Assembly: GCA_002070955.1 (NCBI GenBank)
Contig: MWEK01000005.1
Location: forward strand, 18,128-82,127
Direction: 5' to 3'
Origin: Planctomycetes bacterium ADurb.Bin069
GTDB taxonomy: Bacteria > Planctomycetota > UBA8108 > UBA8890 > UBA8898
DNA: 64,000 nt
A program made the position numbers and the translations under genes. Below, one piece after another: positions 52,055 to 61,038 of the stretch (positions are counted from its first letter, which is position 1; each line of letters opens with the position of its first letter). The notes below the pieces were generated by a model. It did not search any database. It was not told the DNA's origin and saw only the letters and a list, made by a program, of their open reading frames with translations.

Positions 52055-53215
52055 ATGCAGAAGTTCGTGCTGGGGTTTCTGTGGGTGGGACTGCTTGACG
52101 CCGCGGGGGCCGGCGTCGCTTGGGAAGGCGGCTGGATCGAGGCGGCCGCGACGCACGCGCTGCCGCCGCCGACGGTTTTCATCGGAGGTTGTGCCTTCGA
52201 CCCGGACGGGGCGCCGCTGGTCTTCGACGGGCAGGCGCTCGTGCGCATTCTTGACGGCGGCGGCAGCGAGGAAATTTACCGCCCGCAGGAACCGGTCTTC
52301 GGCTCCTTCGTCAAAGCCCGCGGCGGGAAGGTCTATTTCGGGGAGAGCACCAACGGGACCATCACCGAGATCGAGCTTGCGACGAAAGCGTGGCGCGTCG
52401 TCGAGGTCGCGGCCTTCAACATGGACCTGGCCTTCGATGCCGCGGGCCGCCCCTTCGTCTCGGCCCTGTCGCCGAACGGCTCCGTTGATAAGCCTCTCAA
52501 CGGAATCTTCCTTCTGGACCTCGATCCGGCGACGCCGCCCGATCTCGTGGTCGAGGTTCCGGGATACTCGGGACCCCTTGCCTTCGGCCCCGGAGGCGAT
52601 CTTTTCGTCGCCACGGCCGCCGCGATGGGCCCCGCGGACGTGCTGCGGTTTCCCGCCGCGGTGGTCGCCGCGGGCATCGGCCCCGCCCATGCAACCGCCG
52701 CCGACGGCGCGATCTTCTGCGCGCAGCTTCCCGGCGCCTACGGCCTCGTGTTCGGATCCTTCGGGTTGCTCTACGCGTCCGACTCCTGGAACGGGTGCGT
52801 GACGGCGATCAGACCGGACGGCACGGCTTTCACCTGGGCCGCGCCCGTCGAGGGTTACGCCTCGGTGACGAGCATCGATTACGATCCGGCCGGCGGGCGC
52901 CTGCTCTTCGTGAACTCCGATTACCAGACCTTCAATGCCCTCACGGTGCTGCCCACGGACTATCGTTTCCGCCGCGGCGCGGTAAACGCCGACGAGGACG
53001 TCAACATCGCCGACGGCATCGCGATCCTGGGCCGCCTTTTCACGGGCGCGTGGTTCACGCCGAATCTCGATGCCTACGACGTCAACGACGACGGCGTGCT
53101 CGACATCGCCGACCCGATTTACCTCTTTCAGTACTTGTTCGCCGGCGGCCCGCCGCCGCCGGAACCCTTTGAAACAAAGGGGTTGGATCCAACCCCCGAT
53201 GAATTGGGGAGGTGA
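52055..53215 (+). CDS. Exported beta-propeller protein with dockerin-like C-terminus
   Basis: 386 residues. A signal peptide is followed by SMP-30/NHL-like propeller repeats (about 30-310: FIGGCAFDPDGAPLVFDGQ, LAFGPGGDLFVATAA, VTSIDYDPAGGRLLFVNSD). The C-terminus carries two dockerin-type repeats (AVNADEDVNIADGIAILGRL, DVNDDGVLDIADPIYLFQYL), then GGPPPPEPF and a DPTPDEL tail. It is controlled by the cobalamin riboswitch and sits three bases before the larger lipoprotein gene. It is probably a secreted component of a B12-responsive surface system. Confidence 0.85.
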   Translation: MQKFVLGFLWVGLLDAAGAGVAWEGGWIEAAATHALPPPTVFIGGCAFDPDGAPLVFDGQALVRILDGGGSEEIYRPQEPVFGSFVKARGGKVYFGESTNGTITEIELATKAWRVVEVAAFNMDLAFDAAGRPFVSALSPNGSVDKPLNGIFLLDLDPATPPDLVVEVPGYSGPLAFGPGGDLFVATAAAMGPADVLRFPAAVVAAGIGPAHATAADGAIFCAQLPGAYGLVFGSFGLLYASDSWNGCVTAIRPDGTAFTWAAPVEGYASVTSIDYDPAGGRLLFVNSDYQTFNALTVLPTDYRFRRGAVNADEDVNIADGIAILGRLFTGAWFTPNLDAYDVNDDGVLDIADPIYLFQYLFAGGPPPPEPFETKGLDPTPDELGR

Positions 53216-53218
53216 ACG

Positions 53219-56200
53219 GTGGCCGCCGCGGCGGAGCGTGGCGGGAACGGCTGCGCGCGCGGGGCGGGGGGGCGGCGAGCGCTTTGCGGAGCGCTGCCGC
53301 TCCTCCTCCTGGCCGCCTGCAACGAACCCGGCTCCGTGACGGCTAGAGCCGAGCGGCAAGCCGAGACCTCTGTCGAGGTCCTCGTGGCCAATGGACTCGG
53401 CGAGACGCTCTCCAGCCTCGCGATTGGGGAGTCCGAGACCTTGGTGCGGGATTGCATGCCCACCGGGCTCGCCCCGAGCCACCTGGTCGTTCAGGGCGGC
53501 GAGGGCTACCTGGTCAACTCGCTCAGCCATACCGTTCAGGTCATCGATCTCGCCGGCAAACGCACCTTGCGGACGGTCTCGGTGGGATTGGGGCGCAACC
53601 CCATGGCGCTCGCGCTGGTGCCGGGTAGCGACGGCCCCCGGGCCTACGTCTCGGAGTTTATCGCGGGCGAGGTCGATTGCGTCAACCTCGGCCCCGGCGG
53701 GGGCGTCGAGGCCACGATCAGGCTCCCCCAGGACTTGCCGCGCGACGCCGGAGTGGCGCGAACCCGCCCCTTCCCAGGAAGCCTGGCGCTCGGTGACGGC
53801 GTGCTCTTTGTCGCGTGCGCCAACTTGCGCGGCGATGCAGGCGGCCTGCGCGCGGGCGGCCCGGGCGTCGTCGCGGTGATCGACGCCGCTCCGGCCAGCC
53901 CCGCCTTCCACACGGTGACGGATACGATCGTTCTCCGGGGGCGCGACACAGCCGGGCTCGCGTTGCCCGAGGAACTGCCGGGAATGCTGCTGGTTGCCGC
54001 CGCCGGCGATTACGCCGACGGCTTCAAGGGGAACGGTATGCTGGAGGTCATCGAGTGCGCGACCCACGCCGTCGTCGCCTTCGTGCCCCTGGCGGGATTT
54101 CGCGGCGGCGTCGCCCCCCTCGAGGTCGTCGTCGCGGGCGGCCGCGGCTATCTTGCGGATGCCATGCGCGGCCGGGTGATCACTTTCGATGTGGAGGCGC
54201 TGCGCCGCGCGATCACGGCGGCGCCGGCGCTCCCCGTCGATGCGCGGGAGTGTCTGCGCGGCGCGATCGAGCTTCCGGGGACGGGCGGGCCCCTGAGTTA
54301 CGCGTCGGGCCTCGCGGTCAACGACGGCGAGATTTTCGTGCTCGAATTCAATCACGACCGCCTGTTCGTCATCGACCGCGAGCGCGAGGAAATCACGCGG
54401 AGCTACATTGTGGGCGACGGGCCTGATGCCGTGGCGGTCTGGCGGCGGGAATCGCCCCCGCCGGAGGGGCGCGCCGTCGCCGGCTATGTGTGGTTCGGAC
54501 GGGTCGAGGGCGGCGAGATAACGGCGGCGCCGCTCGGCGCCGGGGGGAGCGGGCAGGCGGCGCCCATCGGCCGCGCGGGAAGGTTCGTTCTGGAGTTGCC
54601 GGCCGGCGAGTACCTCTGCGGCGCCGCGGCCGCCGAGTACCGCTCCCTGCGGGACGGAATCGCGCGCCCGTGGCCCGCGCCCGCGCGGCTTCTTGGGGCG
54701 GTAAGGGGGCGGCGGGCAGCCGTGACGCCCCTGAGTCACCTGGCCGCGCGGCTGGACGAGGAGATCGCCGGCGCCTCGCGGCGTCTCGCACGGCACTTCG
54801 GCATCGATATCGAGGCTTTTCCGGACGATCCGCTGACGCCGCCCGTCGAGGGCGACAGGCAGGCCGGCATCGTCATGGCGGCCCTGGCGCTGGCGGCCGA
54901 GACTCTGGCGCCCGCCAATCCCATCGAGTTCCTCGATGCCCTGGCGGAAGACGGGGCCGACGGCCGCTTCGATGGACTCCGCGGCGCCGCGCCGATCGTG
55001 CTTGCCGGCGCGCCGCTTCCCGCCCGCGCGGCGTGCGATCTGATTGCCGATGCCGCCGAACGTTTCCAGCGCGCGCCCGAGAACGCGAGCGGCGGCACGC
55101 TCCCGGAGGCGATGCTTGCCTATCTCCGCGAAACGAGCGGCGTCCTCCCTCCCGAGGAAGGCGCCTACGACTGGCGGCCGCCGCACGCGGACGCGGGGGG
55201 CGACCGCGAGGCGGTGCGCGGCCGGCCGATCCTCTTCTCGGGCGCCGCGAGCAGCGACGATGACGCCATTGCGCGCTACGACTGGTGCTTCGACGCCGCC
55301 GGCGGTTTTCGCGTTCAGGCGACGGGGATGGAGGTTGCCCACGCTTTCGCCTTCGCGGGGGTTTACACCGTGGCGCTCCGAGTGCGCGACCGGGGCGGCA
55401 ACGAAGCCTTCGACGCCGTTGTCGTGACGGTGCGGGAGGAAGGTGAGGTCCGCCTCGCGGTCGTGCCGGCTGAAACGTATCTGCGCCGGGGCGAGCAGGT
55501 GCGGCTGCGGGCCTTTTGGGAGGGCGAGGAGGCGGCCGCGCAATGGAGGAGCGGGGCGCCCTGGACGGCGGCCGTGAGCGCCGGCGGAAGGGTCGCGGCC
55601 CTCGGCGCCGGTTACGCGGTCGTTACCGCCGAACACGCCGGCGTGAGGGGAGAGGCGCTCGTTTGGGTCGATTTGCTGCCGACCGTAACTTTCGATGAGG
55701 GAACCGTGTACGCGGCGCCTCCCGGGGGCGGATGCCTGGAGATCGACGGGGCGGAGGGCGTCGCTGAGATCGCGCTGCCGCCGGGATTCGCGGCGGAAGC
55801 GGTCGGCGTGTGGGGGCGGCGGTACGTTCTTGCCGCGGGACCGGCGAGCCTCCTTGCGGCGGACTTGCGGACGGGCGCCGTCGTTCGCGAGCTTGCGCTT
55901 CACGGCGTCGCTCACCTCGCCCCGGGCGGTGATTACATCTGGACCGCGTCGGGAGGAGCGCTGGCGGCGATCGGCGGCGACGACCTACAAGCGCGCCCGA
56001 CGGCGTTCCTCCCCGACGGCGACCCCATCACGGCGCTCGCGGAGGACTGGGCCGGCCGCCTGTGGGTGGCGCGTGGGGAGCGGGTGGTCGTGGCCGGTCC
56101 GGAATTCCACCGGGTGGAAGGGGCGGTCCATGCCCGCGGCCCGGTGCGGGAGTTCGCCGTCGAAGGGGCGTGCATCGCGGGCTTCTGCTTTTCCCACGCC

Positions 56201-57472
56201 GTCGATTTCGCGCTGGCGTGGGACGGGGAGCGCGATTGCGTGTACCTTGTGCGCGGGGCCGCGGCCGCGCCGGACTCGACATGGACGGCGGAGAGCCGCG
56301 TCATCGCTCCGAACGGCGCGGGCCTGAGCAACCTTTACCGGCAGACCGACGGCCGCTTCGTCGCCGAAAGCCGCCGCGGCGGCCTGGTGTATGTTTTCGC
56401 CTTGCGGGGCGACGGAACCATCGAGGGGGTGGCGGCGAGCGGTTTTTCCCAGGACGGGCGGCGGGAGCGCTGGCTCGCGTCGCGCGAGCGGCGGCCGCGG
56501 GCGCTCTTCGCCTCGGTGCTTCTGGGGTACGAGCCGCGCGGCCTGCCCGGCGCCTACATGAATCCGCTTCTTGCCCTCGGGGAGCCGCGCGGCGCCGGCG
56601 TGGAAAGCGGCGGCACCCATGTGACCAGCCTCGGCGACCGCGACGCGCCATGGGGGCCCTCCGCGCCGGGCCGCGGCGGATCGATCACGTTGGGTTTCGA
56701 GGCGGACGGCCGCGAGGCGCTCGTTTTCGATGGCCCGGGGTTCGATCTGGTCGTCTTCGAGAACGCCTTCGCCGTTCCGGGAGGCGGCATGTTCTGCGAG
56801 GCGTTGATCGTGCAGGTCTCCCAGGACGGACGCCTGTGGCACGAGTTTCCTTGGCGCATCGATCCGCGCTTTCCGGTGGACAACCCGGCGCGGTTCCAGG
56901 GGCTTGCCGGCCGCCGCGTCGTGCGCGCCAACGGCGATCCGGGCCGTGCGGGCTACGCGCCGATAGCGGCCGCCGATCCGGCGGCGGGCGGAGACCGCTT
57001 CGACCTGGCCGAACTAGGACTGGGCTGGATCAGGTACGTCCGGCTGGTCGACGCGGGGGGCGAGGTCGAGGACGGCGGCGCGGCGCCCATGTGGGCCGAA
57101 CGCGGGGCCGACGTGGATGCCGTTGCGGCGCTGCACCATGCCCGGGATCCGCGGGGGCGCGAGCGGGACCGCATTGCGCCGGTCGCGGTCATCACGCCCA
57201 GCACTACCGCGCCGGCGCCCGGCCAAGAAGTGACGCTCTCCGGCGCCGCGTCCTACGACGATGGCCCGATCGTGTTCTACGCTTGGGCCCTCGACCTCCA
57301 GGAAGGAGATTTCACGCTGGTGCCGGGCGAAGCCTTCCGGCCCGACGCCGTCGGCCCGGAGGCGCGCCTGACGATGCCGGCGGAGGGCTCCGTGCGCGCC
57401 GCGCTGCTCGTCATCGACCGGGGGGGGAACACTGGCCGCGCGGAAGTGCGGCTGGAGCCGCGCGCGCCGTGA
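53219..57472 (+). CDS. Giant surface lipoprotein with beta-propeller, PKD and VFENAF-type domains
   Basis: 1417 residues from the GTG at 53219. The lipoprotein signal ends at LLLLAAC (Cys34). A YVTN-like beta-propeller (about 60-400: VQVIDLAGKRTLRTVSVG, RLFVIDREREEITRSYIVG) is followed by mixed beta domains, a PKD domain (about 675-740), an Ig-like segment, and a second propeller-like region (about 825-1090). Next is a domain with SITLGFEADG, FDGPGFDLVVFENAF and VQVSQDGRLWHEFP (about 1155-1290), then a C-terminal PKD (about 1325-1415). I recall this VFENAF domain class from proteins annotated as cell surface proteins near cobalamin uptake genes. It is cotranscribed with the gene before it. 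Confidence 0.85.
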   Translation: MAAAAERGGNGCARGAGGRRALCGALPLLLLAACNEPGSVTARAERQAETSVEVLVANGLGETLSSLAIGESETLVRDCMPTGLAPSHLVVQGGEGYLVNSLSHTVQVIDLAGKRTLRTVSVGLGRNPMALALVPGSDGPRAYVSEFIAGEVDCVNLGPGGGVEATIRLPQDLPRDAGVARTRPFPGSLALGDGVLFVACANLRGDAGGLRAGGPGVVAVIDAAPASPAFHTVTDTIVLRGRDTAGLALPEELPGMLLVAAAGDYADGFKGNGMLEVIECATHAVVAFVPLAGFRGGVAPLEVVVAGGRGYLADAMRGRVITFDVEALRRAITAAPALPVDARECLRGAIELPGTGGPLSYASGLAVNDGEIFVLEFNHDRLFVIDREREEITRSYIVGDGPDAVAVWRRESPPPEGRAVAGYVWFGRVEGGEITAAPLGAGGSGQAAPIGRAGRFVLELPAGEYLCGAAAAEYRSLRDGIARPWPAPARLLGAVRGRRAAVTPLSHLAARLDEEIAGASRRLARHFGIDIEAFPDDPLTPPVEGDRQAGIVMAALALAAETLAPANPIEFLDALAEDGADGRFDGLRGAAPIVLAGAPLPARAACDLIADAAERFQRAPENASGGTLPEAMLAYLRETSGVLPPEEGAYDWRPPHADAGGDREAVRGRPILFSGAASSDDDAIARYDWCFDAAGGFRVQATGMEVAHAFAFAGVYTVALRVRDRGGNEAFDAVVVTVREEGEVRLAVVPAETYLRRGEQVRLRAFWEGEEAAAQWRSGAPWTAAVSAGGRVAALGAGYAVVTAEHAGVRGEALVWVDLLPTVTFDEGTVYAAPPGGGCLEIDGAEGVAEIALPPGFAAEAVGVWGRRYVLAAGPASLLAADLRTGAVVRELALHGVAHLAPGGDYIWTASGGALAAIGGDDLQARPTAFLPDGDPITALAEDWAGRLWVARGERVVVAGPEFHRVEGAVHARGPVREFAVEGACIAGFCFSHAVDFALAWDGERDCVYLVRGAAAAPDSTWTAESRVIAPNGAGLSNLYRQTDGRFVAESRRGGLVYVFALRGDGTIEGVAASGFSQDGRRERWLASRERRPRALFASVLLGYEPRGLPGAYMNPLLALGEPRGAGVESGGTHVTSLGDRDAPWGPSAPGRGGSITLGFEADGREALVFDGPGFDLVVFENAFAVPGGGMFCEALIVQVSQDGRLWHEFPWRIDPRFPVDNPARFQGLAGRRVVRANGDPGRAGYAPIAAADPAAGGDRFDLAELGLGWIRYVRLVDAGGEVEDGGAAPMWAERGADVDAVAALHHARDPRGRERDRIAPVAVITPSTTAPAPGQEVTLSGAASYDDGPIVFYAWALDLQEGDFTLVPGEAFRPDAVGPEARLTMPAEGSVRAALLVIDRGGNTGRAEVRLEPRAP

Positions 57473-57538
57473 GGGGGCGGCGGCGGATTCGCGCCGCCCC
57501 CCGGCGCAAAGCGCCCGGGCGCCCCGGCCGATAAATCC

Positions 57539-57544
57539 TATAAT
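57539..57544 (+). promoter_or_regulatory. Candidate -10 box for the DAHP synthase gene
   Basis: A perfect TATAAT at 57539-57544, 70 bases before the ATG at 57615, in an otherwise GC-rich gap. No good -35 was found. It suggests that the riboswitch-controlled transcript ends before this gene. Confidence 0.5.
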
Positions 57545-57614
57545 GGGAGGCTTGCGGCGGCGCGGTGGTCGCGCCGCGCGCGTTTCCCCGAGGCCGCCGG
57601 AAGGCGCGGACCGT

Positions 57615-58976
57615 ATGGACAGCTCCGATTCCCCGCGGCGTTGGTCGCCCGACTCGTGGCGCGCGAAACCCGCGGCGCAGATGCCGACCTATCGGGATGC
57701 CGACGCCCTGCAACGCGCGCTCGCCCGGCTCGCCCGGCTGCCGCCCTTGGTCACGAGCTGGGAAGTGGAGACGCTCAAACGCGAACTCGGCGATGCCGCC
57801 CGCGGCCGGCGGTTCGTCTTGCAGGGCGGCGACTGCTCGGAAAATTTCGAGGACTGCGAGTCCGGCGCCATCACCAACAAGCTCAAAATTCTGCTCCAGA
57901 TGAGCCTGGTCCTCATCCACGGCGGGCGGAAGCGCGTCATCAGGCTCGGGCGCTTCGCGGGCCAGTACGCCAAACCGCGCTCGGCCGACACCGAGACCGT
58001 CGGAGGGGTGACGCTGCCGAGCTACCGCGGCGACATGATCAACAGCGTCGAGCCGACGGAGACGGCGCGCGCCCCCGACCCCCGGCGCATGCTGCGCGCC
58101 TACCATTGCGCGGCGCTGACGCTGAACTTCATCCGCGCCCTCGTTGACGGCGGCTTCGCCGACCTGCAACACCCGGAGTACTGGGATCTGGACTTCGTGG
58201 CGCACTCGGCGCAAGCCGCCGAGTTCCGCCGCATCGTGCAGTCGGTGGGCAGCTCGCTGCAGTTCATGCAGACCCTTTCGGGGCGCGGCGTCGCCGAGCT
58301 CAACCGCGTCGATTTCTTCACGAGCCACGAGGGCCTCCATCTTCCCTACGAGCAGGCGCAGACGCGCCGCGTGCCGCGCCGCGCGGGCTGGTACAACCTC
58401 GCGGCCCATTTCCCCTGGATCGGCAACCGGACGCGGAATGTCGGCGGGGCGCACGTGGAGTACTTCCGGGGCATCGTCAACCCCATCGGCGTCAAGATCG
58501 GCCCCCCGATCTCCCCCGGCGAGCTCATGGCGCTCATCGAGGTCCTGGACCCGGACAATGAACCCGGGCGGCTGACGTTGATTCACCGCTTCGGCGCGGA
58601 CGCCATCGGCGCCGGCCTGCCGCCGCTGCTGGACGCCGTGCGCGCCAGCGGCAGGACCGTGCTCTGGATCTGCGATCCCATGCACGGCAACACCGAGGTC
58701 ACCCGGGAGGGCTTCAAGACCCGCAGCTTCGACCGAATTCTGGCCGAGCTGGACCGGGCGTTCGAGATCCACCGGGAATGCGGGACGGTGATGGGCGGCG
58801 TGCATGCCGAGCTGACCGGCGACAACGTGACCGAATGCCTGGGCGGCGCGCGCGGCATCACCGAGGAGCAGCTCCACACGGCCTACCGGACCCAGGTCGA
58901 TCCGCGCCTGAACTACGAGCAGGCCCTGGAGATGGCCCTGCTCATCGCCCGCCGCATGGCCCAGGCGGGAACCTAG
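57615..58976 (+). CDS. Type II 3-deoxy-7-phosphoheptulonate (DAHP) synthase
   Basis: 453 residues, close to the plant and actinobacterial type II enzymes. Signatures are LQGGDCSENFEDC (metal-ligand Cys), RFAGQYAKPRSAD, TSHEGLHLPYEQA, RTRNVGGAHVEYFRGI, WICDPMHGNTEV and GGVHAELTGDNVTEC. It condenses phosphoenolpyruvate with erythrose-4-phosphate, the first step of aromatic amino acid and chorismate synthesis. The N-terminal extension is short, so feedback elements of the mycobacterial enzyme are partly absent. It is flanked by surface-protein genes with no pathway partners. Confidence 0.96.
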   Translation: MDSSDSPRRWSPDSWRAKPAAQMPTYRDADALQRALARLARLPPLVTSWEVETLKRELGDAARGRRFVLQGGDCSENFEDCESGAITNKLKILLQMSLVLIHGGRKRVIRLGRFAGQYAKPRSADTETVGGVTLPSYRGDMINSVEPTETARAPDPRRMLRAYHCAALTLNFIRALVDGGFADLQHPEYWDLDFVAHSAQAAEFRRIVQSVGSSLQFMQTLSGRGVAELNRVDFFTSHEGLHLPYEQAQTRRVPRRAGWYNLAAHFPWIGNRTRNVGGAHVEYFRGIVNPIGVKIGPPISPGELMALIEVLDPDNEPGRLTLIHRFGADAIGAGLPPLLDAVRASGRTVLWICDPMHGNTEVTREGFKTRSFDRILAELDRAFEIHRECGTVMGGVHAELTGDNVTECLGGARGITEEQLHTAYRTQVDPRLNYEQALEMALLIARRMAQAGT

Positions 58977-59030
58977 GTTTGGAGCTTGACGCGGCCGCGA
59001 TCCCGAGGATACTGAATAGAGGCGGTCTGC

Positions 59031-59110
59031 GCGCGCCGGAACCGGCTTGCCGGAGCCGGCTCGCCGGAGCCGGCTTGTCGGGTCCGGCGAACCGGAATCG
59101 GTTCGCGGGT
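59031..59110 (+). repeat. Degenerate tandem array of ~14-15-bp palindromic units
   Basis: Consecutive units of the form CCGGAGCCGGCTTG (variants at about 59036, 59051, 59065 and 59080) form a short array just before the ribosome binding site (GGGAGGG, about 59118) of the gene at 59131. The CCGGnnCCGG cores are self-complementary and could fold into hairpins in the mRNA leader. Confidence 0.6.
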
Positions 59111-59130
59111 CTTTACGGGAGGGCGGGACA

Positions 59131-61038
59131 ATGATGCGCTACTTGTTCGGTGCCGTCGTCGGTCTGGCGCTCAGCCTTTGGGGCGCTTCGGTGCACGTCG
59201 ATCTGGACGACTTCGATGTGGAGGAGGGGCTCGCCAATTCGCAGCGGACGCATCCGAGCGACGGCGAGAACGAGGCCGTGGAATGCGGCCCGGCGGGCGA
59301 CTTGCGCGGCGCGAGGAAAAACTGGGGCCTCGAGGATCCGACCCCTGATGTGCCCCCGAACACTTGGCCGGACTTCTGTTTCTACTTCCTTGTCACCGAC
59401 CCCGAGGTGAAGGAGGCCGAGCACGTCAAGATCGAGGTCACGGTTTACGACGACCCGCAACTTGTGCCGGGCACGAACCTGGGGCTGCACTACACGAACC
59501 GCGCCTCAGCCGGACCCGGGGATATCGGCAATACGTTTTTCGGCCATCGAACGGCCCATCTCCTGCGGGGCACGGGTGAATGGGTGAGCTTGGCGTGGGA
59601 GGTCACCGATGCCGGCTTCAGGACCTTCATGCAGGGGACATCGGATTTCCGCGTGGCGGTGTCCCATTCCCAGCGCCTGTGCATGGATGCCGCCTCCGTC
59701 ACGGTGATTGCCGCGGAGTTCCCCGTGGATCTCGTCTGCACGATCGCCGATAGAACGACGGTGCGCCTGGCGTGGCGGAACCTCGGCGCCGTCGACACGC
59801 TGGTCCTCGCCCGCGACGGCGAGCCGATCGCGGTCCTCGACCCCCGCGACGAGTCGTACGAAGATTCCGGTGTGCCCATCGGGCGGCACGTTTACATTCT
59901 TACGGCGACGGTGGGGGGCGAGACCGGCGACCAGCGCTGCGAGGTGGAGATCCTCCCCGATATAACGGGAAGGACCGTCACGGTGGACCTGGGCGAGACG
60001 GATATCGAGGACGGGCTCGTCAACAGCCATACCGCGCCTCTGGACGGCGGCGACGGCGAGAACGAGCCGGACTTCTGCGGCCCTCCGGGAGAGGAGCGCG
60101 AAGCTCGGCGCAACTGGGGCGACGAGGATCCCACCCCCGACGGGGTAGGCGGCGGGGCGCACTATCCGGACGTCTTCTTCTACTTCAACGTCACCGCGCG
60201 CGAGGTCAAGGGTCAGAACGAGTTCGTGTTGGCGGTGACGGTCTACGACGACCCCGCGCTTGCGGGCAAGGCGCTCGCCCTCCAGTACACGAACCAGCAG
60301 GCGACCAGCCCGGCCGACATCGCGAACACGTTCTTCCCGCAGGACAATCCGCCCGCGCGGAACCTGGAGGGCCGCGGCGAATGGGTCACGCTGGAATGGG
60401 CCATCGAGAACGCGGGCTTCAGGAGCTTCCAGCAGGGCGACTCCGATTTCCGCGTCTGGTGCGGGGCTCGGATGTGCGTCGACAAGGCCGCGCTCACCGT
60501 GGGCATCGCGGAGGACTTTCCCTTCGATTTGGTATGCACCGTCGCCGGCGCAGATGTTCGGCTCGCCTGGCGGGCGTTCCGCTTCTACGAATCGCTCATG
60601 GTGCTGCGCGATGGCGATCTGATCGCGGTGCTGCCCGGCAATCGCCTCTCCTACGACGACTTCGATGTGCCCGAGGGCGTCTACGAGTACGAGGTGCTCG
60701 GGCTCCTGGGCGGCGTTGAGGACGGCGCGGCGTGCGAGGCCGTCGTCAAGGGCCCCGGGGAGCCCGAGTTCAAGCGCGGCGACATTAATCAGGACGGCAA
60801 GATCGATCTGGCCGATCCCATCACCCTCTTGGGGTACCTCTTTGCCTCCAAGCCCCGGCCTGACTGTCCGGACTCCGCCGACGCCAACGACGATGGGAAA
60901 CTCGATCTGGCCGATGCGGTCAGAATCCTCGGCTATCTCTACGCGGGCGCGGGTCCGCTTCCCAAGCCGTTCTTGGTCTGCGGGGTCGATGAGACGCCGG
61001 ACACCCTTGAGGAGTGCGTCTTCCCGGCGTGTCCATGA
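59131..61038 (+). CDS. Exported protein with two tandem internal repeats and a dockerin domain
   Basis: 635 residues from the ATG at 59131. A signal peptide (LFGAVVGLALSLWGAS) precedes two homologous ~270-residue halves. Each starts with a (D)xDxEDGLxNSH segment and carries (A/E)RxNWGxEDPTPD, a V(T)VYDDP strand, LxYTN, a (G/R)GEWVxLxWxxxxAGFR block with FRVxxGxxMCxDxAxxxV, and then an FN3-like module. The C-terminus has two dockerin repeats (GDINQDGKIDLADPITLLGY, ANDDGKLDLADAVRILGYLY), then GAGPLPKPF and a CGVDETPDTLEEC tail. I recognise no enzymatic function. The next gene overlaps the stop (ATGATG). Confidence 0.85.
   Translation: MMRYLFGAVVGLALSLWGASVHVDLDDFDVEEGLANSQRTHPSDGENEAVECGPAGDLRGARKNWGLEDPTPDVPPNTWPDFCFYFLVTDPEVKEAEHVKIEVTVYDDPQLVPGTNLGLHYTNRASAGPGDIGNTFFGHRTAHLLRGTGEWVSLAWEVTDAGFRTFMQGTSDFRVAVSHSQRLCMDAASVTVIAAEFPVDLVCTIADRTTVRLAWRNLGAVDTLVLARDGEPIAVLDPRDESYEDSGVPIGRHVYILTATVGGETGDQRCEVEILPDITGRTVTVDLGETDIEDGLVNSHTAPLDGGDGENEPDFCGPPGEEREARRNWGDEDPTPDGVGGGAHYPDVFFYFNVTAREVKGQNEFVLAVTVYDDPALAGKALALQYTNQQATSPADIANTFFPQDNPPARNLEGRGEWVTLEWAIENAGFRSFQQGDSDFRVWCGARMCVDKAALTVGIAEDFPFDLVCTVAGADVRLAWRAFRFYESLMVLRDGDLIAVLPGNRLSYDDFDVPEGVYEYEVLGLLGGVEDGAACEAVVKGPGEPEFKRGDINQDGKIDLADPITLLGYLFASKPRPDCPDSADANDDGKLDLADAVRILGYLYAGAGPLPKPFLVCGVDETPDTLEECVFPACP

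Noticed and set aside
51998..55915. A 1305-codon open frame on the minus strand opposite the propeller genes
   Set aside because: It is an antisense shadow of high-GC coding DNA: it lacks domains and runs across the riboswitch-controlled genes, which have clear signal peptides, motifs and ribosome binding sites.
59031..59110. CRISPR-like array
   Set aside because: Units are about 14-15 bases with no spacers, and no cas genes are present.
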